DNA of 10,927 nt from positions 1-10,927 of the forward strand of contig CAKZZK010000120.1 in the NCBI GenBank assembly GCA_937885235.1. The letters run 5' to 3'. Under the pieces are notes generated by a model. That model was not told where the DNA came from and did no database searches. It saw only the letters and a list, made by a program, of their open reading frames with translations. The stretch comes from an uncultured Treponema sp. Its GTDB lineage: Bacteria; Spirochaetota; Spirochaetia; Treponematales; Treponemataceae. Within the stretch, counting starts at the first letter, position 1, and every line of letters starts with the position of its first letter. A program made the translations under genes and the position numbers. Shown here in pieces: positions 1-6,093 of the stretch.

Positions 1-1
1 T

Positions 2-328
2 TTCAAAAGGGATAAAAACGGAGAAGTAAAGCCTTTTGCGAAATATGCAAAATTTGATAAGGCAAAAAAAGAGCTTGAGCCATTTTATTGCGAGCAGCCT
101 ATTTATTACATACTTGCTTATATATTGAAAATGGCCACTGAAAAGCCAAAGCTGGCAGCAAAAAATTTTGCAGGAGTTTTAATATGGTTTTCAAATTTCT
201 TTTGGAAGATGAAGACCAAAGATAAGTGGCTTGCAGAAACGGGTTGGTTTTTAGATCAGCTCAACAAGTGTGAGGGAGATGGATATGAGATACTATCTGA
301 TCCTTTGAACTTTAAGGAGGGACGCTAG
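2..328 (+). CDS. 3' end of an unrecognised gene (5' cut by window edge)
   Basis: The reading frame is open from base 2 to a TAG at 326-328, giving 108 residues with the start outside the window. An internal TTG at 125 is in the same frame but is not needed as a start. I do not recognise the family. The visible part is lysine-rich and aromatic, with no clear membrane segment apart from a short hydrophobic, Trp/Phe-rich patch (FAGVLIWFSNFFW). The last codons carry the SD AAGGAGG (314-320) of the next gene, whose ATG lies 1 base after this stop, so the two genes are probably co-transcribed and translationally coupled. Base composition is clearly AT-rich compared with the rest of the window (40 G/C in the first 120 bases), which fits acquired DNA. 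Confidence 0.6.
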   Translation, partial: FKRDKNGEVKPFAKYAKFDKAKKELEPFYCEQPIYYILAYILKMATEKPKLAAKNFAGVLIWFSNFFWKMKTKDKWLAETGWFLDQLNKCEGDGYEILSDPLNFKEGR

Positions 329-329
329 T

Positions 330-1055
330 ATGGTTCGCCTGTTTATTTTCAATTCGGGAAAATATATGAAGAAATATTTTTGTCTGTTTTTATGTACAAC
401 AGCAATCCTCATAGCAGAACTGGGGGCAGAAGCTGTCCCCGCTGAAATACGGGAAAGGTACCCTGATGCAAAAGAAATAGAGCTTGCGGGCAGGGCGGGC
501 TATATGCAGCTGTTTGTTGTGACTTATGAACGGATGTGGAGTTCGTGTGCCGTCCTTTTTGATGCGTCAACGGGTATGGCGGGCGAGCTTTCCTGTGGAG
601 CTCCTGCTGTCTATTCGGCAAAGATAATCCACACGGGAAAAGGCTCTATTGCAGAGCTTGTAGATATAACGCATCAAGGCAACGGGTACATATATCTTTA
701 TTCCCTTAATGGCAGCTTGCTTTTTTCCTACTATTTCTTGGATCCTCACTGTGACTATATTAGCAGCGATGATTTACAAGGAAAAGAAGCGTTTAAAGAT
801 ATTCTTGCCGCCGGAGGCGCTTGCAACCGGTTAATAAAAGGTGATACGCTTGCCATTGATTATTCTGCTTTTGAAGATGGCCTTATCAGAATTTATGGTA
901 CTGTTTTGTATACGCGGGAAGAGTCAGATGGAACGCAGACGACGGTTCACGAAGTGCCTGTAGAACGGCTGTTCAAATATAACGCATCAAACAAGCGCTA
1001 TGAATTGATAGAGAAAACTGGCGAAGTAGATTCTGTATTCGGTATGAAATTTTAG
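330..1055 (+). CDS. Exported protein of unknown function
   Basis: A 241-residue frame. The ATG at 330 is preceded by AAGGAGG at 314-320 with 9 bases of spacing, which supports this start. An in-frame ATG at 366 would give a cleaner signal peptide (MKKYFCLFLCTTAILIAELGAEA, cleavage likely after AEA), so the true start is ambiguous: the SD favours 330, the signal peptide favours 366. The mature part (about 200 residues) has alternating polar/hydrophobic stretches of beta type, several Cys residues and many Tyr, with no motif I recognise. LFLC resembles a lipobox but sits too close to the N-terminus to follow a hydrophobic core, so I do not call a lipoprotein. The product is probably periplasmic or secreted. 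It follows the upstream gene by 1 base and ends just before a hairpin terminator. Confidence 0.7.
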   Translation: MVRLFIFNSGKYMKKYFCLFLCTTAILIAELGAEAVPAEIRERYPDAKEIELAGRAGYMQLFVVTYERMWSSCAVLFDASTGMAGELSCGAPAVYSAKIIHTGKGSIAELVDITHQGNGYIYLYSLNGSLLFSYYFLDPHCDYISSDDLQGKEAFKDILAAGGACNRLIKGDTLAIDYSAFEDGLIRIYGTVLYTREESDGTQTTVHEVPVERLFKYNASNKRYELIEKTGEVDSVFGMKF

Positions 1056-1064
1056 TTTCTCCTC

Positions 1065-1085
1065 AAGCGGGGTCTCCCGCTTTTT
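1065..1085 (+). terminator. Intrinsic terminator after the exported-protein gene
   Basis: A perfect 7-bp stem AAGCGGG (1065-1071) / CCCGCTT (1076-1082) with the 4-base loop GTCT runs straight into Ts (five in a row at 1081-1085). It begins 10 bases after the stop at 1055. Its 3' edge touches the end of the first Rpn remnant on the other strand. Confidence 0.75.
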
Positions 1086-1306
1086 CAGGTCTCTCCCTCT
1101 GACCTGCCAAGTTTGATACCTTCCGCCTTGTCTGTCTGCACGTATTTAAGGAACACCTTCAGGTTTTCGTCCTCAGCCTTGGCGTATGCCTTGCAGTTAA
1201 ATATGTGTACGGTCGCGCCGTCGTCAGTCTCCACGCTTGCATCCTGTACACACGCTTTCTTTAGAGTATAGCACGGAATCCCCTTTTTGAAAGGGTCAAA
1301 GCGGCA
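1085..1306 (-). pseudogene. Remnant of an Rpn/PD-(D/E)XK nuclease-transposase gene (middle part)
   Basis: On the minus strand the frame is open from 1306 to a TGA at 1087-1085, with another stop at 1309-1307 and no start codon or SD. It reads DPFKKGIPCYTLKKACVQD, then DGATVHIFNCKAYAKAEDEN, then a Leu/Phe-rich stretch ending at KYVQTDKAEG. This resembles the middle of Rpn-family (recombination-promoting nuclease / putative transposase) proteins, where a DPF..G...YTF element precedes an acidic DG..KIFLN element. The N-terminal nuclease core is missing, so this is a broken gene. The family call rests on recognition of the pattern, not on a database search. Confidence 0.55.
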
Positions 1307-1361
1307 TCAAAAGATGATTATGCTGTCTTTCAAGTCTTCGCAGGATTTCCCTGCACGTCGC

Positions 1362-1401
1362 TGTAGGGCACCCCAACAGGGAGCTGTAGGGATGCCCTAC
1401 A
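1362..1401. repeat. 40-bp palindromic element with 9-bp inverted ends
   Basis: TGTAGGGCA (1362-1370) is the exact inverse complement of TGCCCTACA (1393-1401). GCTGTAGGG occurs twice in direct orientation (1360-1368 and 1383-1391), and the second copy forms a 7-bp stem with CCCTACA (1395-1401) around a 3-base loop. The element lies in non-coding DNA between two broken Rpn genes. It resembles the short GTAGGG...CCCTAC intergenic repeats scattered in many bacterial genomes, but copy number cannot be judged from one window. Confidence 0.5.
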
Positions 1402-1459
1402 AAATGCTGTCATCGAGAGGAATTGAAACCGCCCACTTGCCCCTGCGTGAAAAAACGGC

Positions 1460-1770
1460 TTATGCCTTTTCTGCTGCCAATTCCTCGACTTTCTTCAACG
1501 GCAGTCCAACCGCATGGGCAATCTGCTCGTTCGTCAGCACGTCCATCGCAAGGAGATTCTTCGCAGTTGCGGTAGCCCTCGCAGCCTCTCCACGCTTCTC
1601 TCCGCGTTTTTCACCAATGGCAATGCCTTCGTTCTTTATGTCATAGTCGCGTTGAAGCGATGAGAAATATGACTTCCACGTCACCTCAATCTTTTTCTGT
1701 GTTTTCACCATACCGTCTAATCTCCAAATGCAATGCGCTTGATTTTTATGCCGAGCATAAAGTCATCGGA
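1460..1770 (-). pseudogene. Degraded Rpn/PD-(D/E)XK nuclease-transposase gene (N-terminal scrap plus C-terminal tail)
   Basis: An 83-residue frame runs from ATG 1711 to TAA at 1462-1460, with GGAG upstream, so it may still be translated. Its tail has a repeated charged stretch (GEKRGEKRGE) followed by NLLAMDVLTNEQIAHAVGLP, the DNA-binding-like C-terminus typical of Rpn-family proteins, where NLL.MGLT.EQIA..TGL.. is common. Just upstream, in another frame, SDDFMLGIKIKRIAFGD (1770-1720) ends in a TAG. SDDFM resembles the start of the nuclease domain of this family. The most likely reading is one gene that lost its central part and was frameshifted. A short AAAAGGC-ATAA-GCC hairpin followed by Ts (minus strand, 1470-1450) lies at its end. 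This assignment is by pattern recognition only. Confidence 0.5.
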
Positions 1771-1794
1771 AAAATAAATTTTTAGAAAAATATT

Positions 1795-1823
1795 TTTGCT
1801 CTCTCTATAAATGAGAGAGCAAA
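1795..1823 (+). promoter_or_regulatory. Palindromic operator over the promoter of the WYL regulator
   Basis: TTTGCTCTCTC (1795-1805) and GAGAGAGCAAA (1813-1823) are perfect inverted arms of 11 bp around TATAAAT (1806-1812). The centre resembles a -10 box, and the start codon of the regulator lies 24 bases further on. Neither strand has a T run after the palindrome, so it does not look like a terminator. I infer a dimer-binding operator, probably for autoregulation. A convincing -35 box is not visible in the AT-rich DNA upstream, which would fit an activated promoter. Confidence 0.55.
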
Positions 1824-1847
1824 TGTGATAGTATCAGGGCAAAAGCA

Positions 1848-2825
1848 ATGAAAGAAGCAAGATATATCACGCGCCCTATGTTGGAGCGCATCAGTAAAAT
1901 TCACAAGAAAATCCTCTCCGGCTGCTATCCAAACAGCAAGGATCTTGCATACGACCTTGAAGTGGGCATCGCCACCATCAGCCGCGACATTGAGTATATG
2001 CGCGACCGCATGGGGGCGCCCATTGAGTACGACGCGCAAAACAGAGGCTACTACTACAGCGAAGAATTCGCCATGCCGCTCTACAGCGTCTCTCCTCGGG
2101 ACCTGCAGGTGCTCTGCGCGGCAAAGCAACTCCTCATGCACTACAAAAACACGCCGCTATACGATGAAGCCTGCGACATCATAGACCTGCTTTCTGCCTC
2201 AGCGGTAAAGGGCGGCGCAGGTACGATGATGAATCGCATCGCCGTGCCACCAAGCCCGGAAGCCTCCATAGACACAAAGATTTGGCGCACTGTCTGCCAA
2301 GCAATGCAGGAAAACAGGGTGATTGAATTCTGGTATTCAGGCCTGTGGCATCCGAGGAAAGAGCTGCGGCGGGTGCGCCCCTACCAATTGCTGCTTGAAG
2401 ACAGCGTATGCTACCTCTTTGGCTATGCAGAGGAACGGAAAGCAGAGAGGCTCTTCGTCCTTACCCGCATGGAGGAACTTTCGCTCACCAAGAAGACATT
2501 CACACCTCCAGAGGACTTTGATTTTGCCAATCGCTGCGGTGGAGGCAAGTTCGGAGTATTTATCGGAGACAAACGCACCCACTTCAAGGTGGCATTTTAT
2601 AACGAGCTAAGGGTCTGGGTAAAGGAACGCAAATGGGCTGACGACCAGTGCATCACGGAAGAAACAGACCGCACGGTGCTTTCTTTTTCGTCAACACAGC
2701 TGTACAAGGTTATGGAGTGGCTCCTTGCCCGTGGCCCAAACGCCCTTCCACTTGAGCCCAACTGGTTTGTGGAAGAATGGAAAAACAAAGTCCGCAAGAT
2801 GGCAGAGCTAGTTTCAAAAAACTAA
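1848..2825 (+). CDS. WYL-domain transcriptional regulator (HTH + WYL + WCX)
   Basis: A 325-residue protein. Residues about 10-55 form a DeoR-like winged helix-turn-helix with the typical run VGIATISRDIEYM, followed by MGAPIEYDAQNRGYYY, the wing seen in many WYL regulators. Residues about 145-215 fit a WYL domain: a VIEFWYSG strand, RRVRPYQLLLEDSVCYLFGY, and the closing FVLTRMEEL. At the name-giving motif the Trp is replaced by Cys (CYL). Residues about 240-322 fit the C-terminal WCX extension. Family members bind DNA as dimers and sense ligands, often nucleotides or nucleic acid, through the WYL domain, and many sit beside defence or mobile DNA. The start has a modest AGGG 8 bases upstream. 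It is followed by a convergent transporter gene, so it is monocistronic and its target is unknown. The palindrome at 1795-1823 suggests autoregulation. Confidence 0.85.
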   Translation: MKEARYITRPMLERISKIHKKILSGCYPNSKDLAYDLEVGIATISRDIEYMRDRMGAPIEYDAQNRGYYYSEEFAMPLYSVSPRDLQVLCAAKQLLMHYKNTPLYDEACDIIDLLSASAVKGGAGTMMNRIAVPPSPEASIDTKIWRTVCQAMQENRVIEFWYSGLWHPRKELRRVRPYQLLLEDSVCYLFGYAEERKAERLFVLTRMEELSLTKKTFTPPEDFDFANRCGGGKFGVFIGDKRTHFKVAFYNELRVWVKERKWADDQCITEETDRTVLSFSSTQLYKVMEWLLARGPNALPLEPNWFVEEWKNKVRKMAELVSKN

Positions 2826-2872
2826 AAAATGACAGACCTAAGAGGTCCCCACCAGTGGTTCCCCTTAGGTCT
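2824..2872 (-). terminator. Intrinsic terminator of the cstA transcript
   Basis: Read on the minus strand, AGACCTAAGGGG (2872-2861) pairs with CCTCTTAGGTCT (2845-2834): 12 bp including one G-U pair, loop of 15 bases, then GTCA and six Ts (2829-2824). It lies 18 bases beyond the cstA stop. Its T run overlaps the stop codon of the convergent WYL gene. In the plus direction the hairpin has no T run, so it mainly serves cstA. Confidence 0.8.
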
Positions 2873-2890
2873 AAAACATTTGTATATTTT

Positions 2891-4618
2891 CTATTTTGTA
2901 ATCTTCTTCGCCTGACGCGAGAAGGTGCCGATTCCTTCGATAACGAGAACTATGGCAAGCACTGCCATAGAGGCGGCAAAGATGAGCTGGAACCAGTTGC
3001 CCCAGTGGAAAGCATTCGGCGCGTTTGCAGCCATCGCCTTCACCTTGTTCAGCACCGTGATGATGAGCTGGCAGAGCGTGGCGGTGAGCATAAACACCGT
3101 GGGGATAAAGAACATCTTGTTGTTCTTGCCCACTTCGCCAAGCCATGCGGCAACAGCCATAAGGGCAATGCCCGCAAGCAGCTGGTTTGCGGAACCAAAG
3201 AGACCCCAGATCTGGCTCAGGCTTAAGCCGCCGAGCACACAGCCGATGAGCACCATGAACGCAGTGCCAAAGAGCGGATAAGCAAGGAGCTTGCGTATGC
3301 CGCTTGCGTCCTTGTAGGATTTTTCATTTTCCTTGAGGAAGAGCTCGCTGAACATAAAGCGGCTCAGCCTTGTGCCCGTATCAAGAGAAGTGAGTGCGAA
3401 CACAGACACGGCGAGCGTGAGCAGCGCGTAGATAGCGTTGTTTGAATCCGTAAAGCCGAACATCCGCGCAATGCCAGAAGCAAAAGCAACAGGCGGCGCA
3501 CCGGCAAACTTGCCGTCCTTGATGAACTGGGAAGAAACCATGCCCACCGCAATCAGAGAGATAATGCCAAGACCAGATTCAATCAGCATAGAACCGTAGC
3601 CGATAGCCCGCGCATTCTTCTCGTTGTCAATCTGCTTGGAGGTAGTGCCCGTAGAGATGAGCGAGTGGAAGCCCGAACAGGCACCGCACGCTACCGTGAT
3701 GAAGAGAGCCGGGAACATAGTTCCAATAGAAGTCCTCCAGCCGGTAAAGGCGGGCAGATTGAATTCAGCAGAACCGCCAAAGGCAGAGAAGACAATACCG
3801 ACTAAGGCAAGCGCCATCATGCCGTAGAGCAGGAAGCTTGAAAGGTAATCGCGCGGCTGAAGCAGTATCCACACCGGCACAAGCGAAGCCACCGTAATAT
3901 ACAGACCAATGAAGACAATCCATGCGGTGCGGCTCATGGCAAAGCCAAAGTTCAGCCCGATGATGACGGAAAGGATTATGCCCGCAATGCCTATGATAGT
4001 GGCGGGAAGTGTGGGCAGACCGCAGCGGTTTGTGAGGAAACCGTAGATGACGGCGAGCACGATGAAGAGCAGGGAAATCATGGCGGTGGTCTGGTTGCCC
4101 GTCGGGTGAGTCACAATGCCGAATGCCGTTGTGCCGTCAGCGGAGGCTTTGGTAAAGAAGGTGCCTGCCACTACGTTTACAAAGGATGCGATGACGAGGA
4201 TGAGCACCAGCAGGGCAAAGATGATGAAAAGCTTCTTTGAGCGGCTTCCCATGGAATCTTTGATTATCTCGCCTACGGACTTGCCGTCATGGCGGATAGA
4301 GGCAAAGAGCGCGCCAAAGTCCTGCAGACCGCCAAAGAAGATACCACCGAGCACGCACCACAAAAAGACCGGCACCCAGCCGAATACCGCCGCCTGAATA
4401 GGACCGTTGATCGGACCAGCACCGGCAATCGATGAAAAGTGATGTCCCATGAGCACCGCAGGCTTTGCGGCCACATAATCCACGCCGTCCGCGCTTTTAA
4501 CGGCGGGCGTCTTCCGTTTGGGGTCAATTCCCCACTGCTTTGCAAGCCATGAGCCATAGAAAACATAGCCACAGAAAAGCAAAGCGATTGCAGCAATAAT
4601 GATACCTAATGCTACCAT
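2891..4618 (-). CDS. cstA: CstA-family peptide/pyruvate transporter
   Basis: A 575-residue integral membrane protein of the carbon-starvation CstA family, whose E. coli members (CstA, BtsT) import peptides or pyruvate across the inner membrane. Family landmarks are HHFSSIAGAGPINGP (59-73), the following GGLQDFGALFASIRHDGKSVG (about 96-116), GACSGFHSLISTGTTSKQ (312-329), SLDTGTRLSR (411-420) and WGLFGSANQLLA (471-482). Many hydrophobic helices run from residue 2 to about 563. It is shorter than E. coli CstA (about 700 residues), as in many anaerobes. I chose ATG 4618 because GGAGG lies 7 bases upstream and the family begins here. The same frame stays open to 4912 but only overlaps the upstream gene. 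It is the second gene after orf168, with a 41-bp gap that contains a hairpin, and ends at a strong terminator. Confidence 0.93.
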   Translation of the reverse strand: MVALGIIIAAIALLFCGYVFYGSWLAKQWGIDPKRKTPAVKSADGVDYVAAKPAVLMGHHFSSIAGAGPINGPIQAAVFGWVPVFLWCVLGGIFFGGLQDFGALFASIRHDGKSVGEIIKDSMGSRSKKLFIIFALLVLILVIASFVNVVAGTFFTKASADGTTAFGIVTHPTGNQTTAMISLLFIVLAVIYGFLTNRCGLPTLPATIIGIAGIILSVIIGLNFGFAMSRTAWIVFIGLYITVASLVPVWILLQPRDYLSSFLLYGMMALALVGIVFSAFGGSAEFNLPAFTGWRTSIGTMFPALFITVACGACSGFHSLISTGTTSKQIDNEKNARAIGYGSMLIESGLGIISLIAVGMVSSQFIKDGKFAGAPPVAFASGIARMFGFTDSNNAIYALLTLAVSVFALTSLDTGTRLSRFMFSELFLKENEKSYKDASGIRKLLAYPLFGTAFMVLIGCVLGGLSLSQIWGLFGSANQLLAGIALMAVAAWLGEVGKNNKMFFIPTVFMLTATLCQLIITVLNKVKAMAANAPNAFHWGNWFQLIFAASMAVLAIVLVIEGIGTFSRQAKKITK

Positions 4619-4639
4619 TTCTTTTCCTCCAGAGGAATT

Positions 4640-4658
4640 GAGTTCGTAAAACGAACTC
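4640..4658 (-). other. Hairpin in the orf168-cstA intercistronic region
   Basis: GAGTTCG and CGAACTC form a perfect 7-bp stem with a 5-base loop, between the orf168 stop (4660) and the cstA SD (4630-4626). No T run follows on the minus strand, so it is not a terminator. It could stabilise the cstA part of the mRNA or act as a protein-binding or processing site; this is inference. Confidence 0.5.
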
Positions 4659-4659
4659 G

Positions 4660-5166
4660 TTATACATTGCAGACGTATTTCTTCAGCGGGGCTCCGAGCC
4701 TGTTGGTCAAAGCCTTTCCCGAAGAAACATCGTATGCCAGTATCCTGTAATTGCTCCAGCCCCATAGACCGAAGCGGTAAGACGCAGAATGCCTCGCCTT
4801 TTTTACCGCGCGAGGAATATCCGAATCCAGAGAGTCCGCAACGATGATGAGCGTCACATCGCTGTTGCGGTGCCCTTCGCAGGGCTGCACGCGCGAAAGC
4901 CCCCCCTCCCATGCGGCGGCATCGAGGATGGCGAGCCGCGCGGCATCAAGGTGTTTTTCTTCCGCAAAAAAAACAAATTCGTGGGAGTCTATGTCCGCAA
5001 TCTTTGCGGCGCGCGTGAGGAAATACTGCTCGTTGTGGGAATGAAATTCCGCTTCAGCGGCAAAGGGCGGCTTGGTGCCCTGCGTCTTTATCGTATAATA
5101 GCGCTCAAAAGCCCTCAGCAAGCTTTGCAGGGGCTTTTTTCTGTCTTTATCTTCGCACGAGTCCAT
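4660..5166 (-). CDS. Conserved-looking protein of unknown function, co-transcribed with cstA
   Basis: A 168-residue soluble protein with no signal peptide or membrane segment. The dense middle reads AEFHSHNEQYFLTRAAKIAD (38-57), HEFVFFAEEKHLD (62-74), AAWEGGLSRVQPCEGHRNSD (84-103), VTLIIVADSLD (104-114) and SYRFGLWGWSNYRILAYD (129-146). The H-S-H-N motif, the D/E clusters and the GHRNSDVT turn could be a metal or nucleotide site, but I can name no activity. I have the impression of similar unannotated proteins in anaerobic Firmicutes, which needs a search. ATG 5164-5166 has no SD; the promoter at 5217-5189 puts the transcript start only about 16 bases upstream. The frame stays open upstream to the birA stop, so the start is set by the promoter. 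The stop is 41 bp before cstA. A link to transport of peptides or organic acids is inferred from this pairing only. Confidence 0.75.
   Translation of the reverse strand: MDSCEDKDRKKPLQSLLRAFERYYTIKTQGTKPPFAAEAEFHSHNEQYFLTRAAKIADIDSHEFVFFAEEKHLDAARLAILDAAAWEGGLSRVQPCEGHRNSDVTLIIVADSLDSDIPRAVKKARHSASYRFGLWGWSNYRILAYDVSSGKALTNRLGAPLKKYVCNV
5107..5140 (-). other. Strong hairpin inside the 5' part of orf168
   Basis: AAAAGCCC and GGGCTTTT pair (8 bp, 5107-5114 with 5131-5138), and GCAA/TTGC extends the stem inside with a small internal loop. In the minus-strand mRNA this hairpin lies at about codons 10-20 of orf168, near the transcript start. Read on the plus strand it ends in six Ts (5135-5140) and looks like a terminator, though no plus-strand gene is present. 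It may be chance within coding sequence. Confidence 0.3.
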
Positions 5167-5188
5167 AGCAATCGTAAAAAGTGCTCTC

Positions 5189-5217
5189 AGTATAGCGCAT
5201 TTAACTTTCTCTGTAAA
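5189..5217 (-). promoter_or_regulatory. Sigma-70-type promoter for orf168-cstA
   Basis: On the minus strand TTTACA (5217-5212) and TATACT (5194-5189) are separated by exactly 17 bases; each matches the consensus at 5 of 6 positions. The predicted transcript start is near 5182, only about 16 bases from the ATG. It lies in the 57-bp gap between birA and orf168, so cstA expression can be set independently of the luxS operon. Confidence 0.7.
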
Positions 5218-5223
5218 GAAGCA

Positions 5224-6093
5224 CTATAGGTGCAGCGTCACTTCCCCCGAGCGGAGCACCCTGCGGGAGCCGTCTGCAAGCTCCACCAGCAGTCCCGCGT
5301 CGTCAGTGACGGCGATGGCTTCCGCCTCGTAGCGTTCATCCGCAGTACCCGCAAGGGGGGAGACCATCACTTTCTTTCCGAGCAACAGAGAGCGGCGGCG
5401 GTATTCCGGCACCACATCCTCCCCTGCGGCAAGGGGTGCAAGCGTCTCTTTTACCGCGCGGGCAAGGAGGCGGGCGCGGCTCAACCCCTCGATCCTGCCC
5501 CCATCAAGAATGCCGCCCGCTTTTGCCGCCGCATCAGAGGGGAACTTCGTTTCGTCCACCACGATGTTTATGCCTATGCCTATGATGGCAGCTTCCACTA
5601 TGCCTGTCCCCGGGCGGGAAAAGCCCTCAGTCAGGATGCCGCAGACTTTCCGCGAATGCACATAGACGTCGTTCACCCACTTTATCTGCGCCTGCACGCC
5701 ATACAGGGCTTCTATGGCGCGGCATACCCCCACCGCGGCGGTCACCGTATATGCCGCAGGGTCTTTTACCCCTCCCCGCGGAGCATACAGCAGGCTGAAA
5801 TAGATGCCCGTTCCTTCGGGGGAGTAAAAGCTTCTGCCTACCCTCCCCCGCCCCGCAGTCTGGGAAGCCGCCACCACCACGGAAAGGTGCAAGTTCCTGC
5901 CGTCAGCAGTGAGGGAGCCGTCCACATCCCGCAGTGCAGATGCCGCCTCCATCCGCCGCAACAGCTCCGCATTTGTGCTGTCAAGCTGCTCGTATACGGA
6001 AATCTGCTCGCGCCGAGGAAACGCTTTGGGACGCTCCTTCGTGAGAGGGGAAAATTCCTCCCAGAAGCTGTCGGCTGTCAGTATATCTTCCAT
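5224..6093 (-). CDS. birA: Biotin--[acetyl-CoA-carboxylase] ligase, without DNA-binding domain
   Basis: A 289-residue biotin protein ligase that activates biotin with ATP and attaches it to a lysine of biotin carrier domains in the cytoplasm. Landmarks are the substrate-entry strand VYEQLDSTNAEL (33-44), the biotinyl-AMP loop QTAGRGRVGRSFYSP (78-92), KWVNDV (138-143) with the catalytic lysine, GILTEG (152-157) and GIGIN (172-176). The C-terminal SH3-like domain spans about 239-289. The N-terminus (about 30 residues) has no helix-turn-helix, so this is a class I enzyme that cannot act as the biotin-operon repressor. A stretch at about 50-68 after the entry strand looks like a small insertion. 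The start overlaps the P-II stop as TGATG (1 base shared), indicating coupled translation as the last gene of the operon. It is unclear why biotin ligase sits with a P-II pair. Confidence 0.92.
   Translation of the reverse strand: MEDILTADSFWEEFSPLTKERPKAFPRREQISVYEQLDSTNAELLRRMEAASALRDVDGSLTADGRNLHLSVVVAASQTAGRGRVGRSFYSPEGTGIYFSLLYAPRGGVKDPAAYTVTAAVGVCRAIEALYGVQAQIKWVNDVYVHSRKVCGILTEGFSRPGTGIVEAAIIGIGINIVVDETKFPSDAAAKAGGILDGGRIEGLSRARLLARAVKETLAPLAAGEDVVPEYRRRSLLLGKKVMVSPLAGTADERYEAEAIAVTDDAGLLVELADGSRRVLRSGEVTLHL

Noticed and set aside
380..400. Lipobox-like LFLC in the exported protein
   Set aside because: The Cys lies only about ten residues from the Met at 366, too early to follow a hydrophobic core; a signal peptidase I site at AEA fits better.
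1795..1823. The palindrome before the WYL gene read as a terminator for the Rpn remnant or an upstream gene
   Set aside because: Neither strand has a T run after the stem, and a -10-like sequence occupies the centre.
2777..3281. Two plus-strand frames (149 and 118 codons) over the end of cstA
   Set aside because: Both overlap cstA and the WYL end, have no family resemblance and cross the terminator.
4619..4912. N-terminal extension of cstA by 98 residues in the same open frame
   Set aside because: It overlaps orf168 in another frame, does not resemble CstA N-termini, and a good SD marks the ATG at 4618.
5167..5226. Read-through of birA into orf168, which share a reading frame
   Set aside because: A TAG stop ends birA at 5226-5224, and the gap holds a good promoter.
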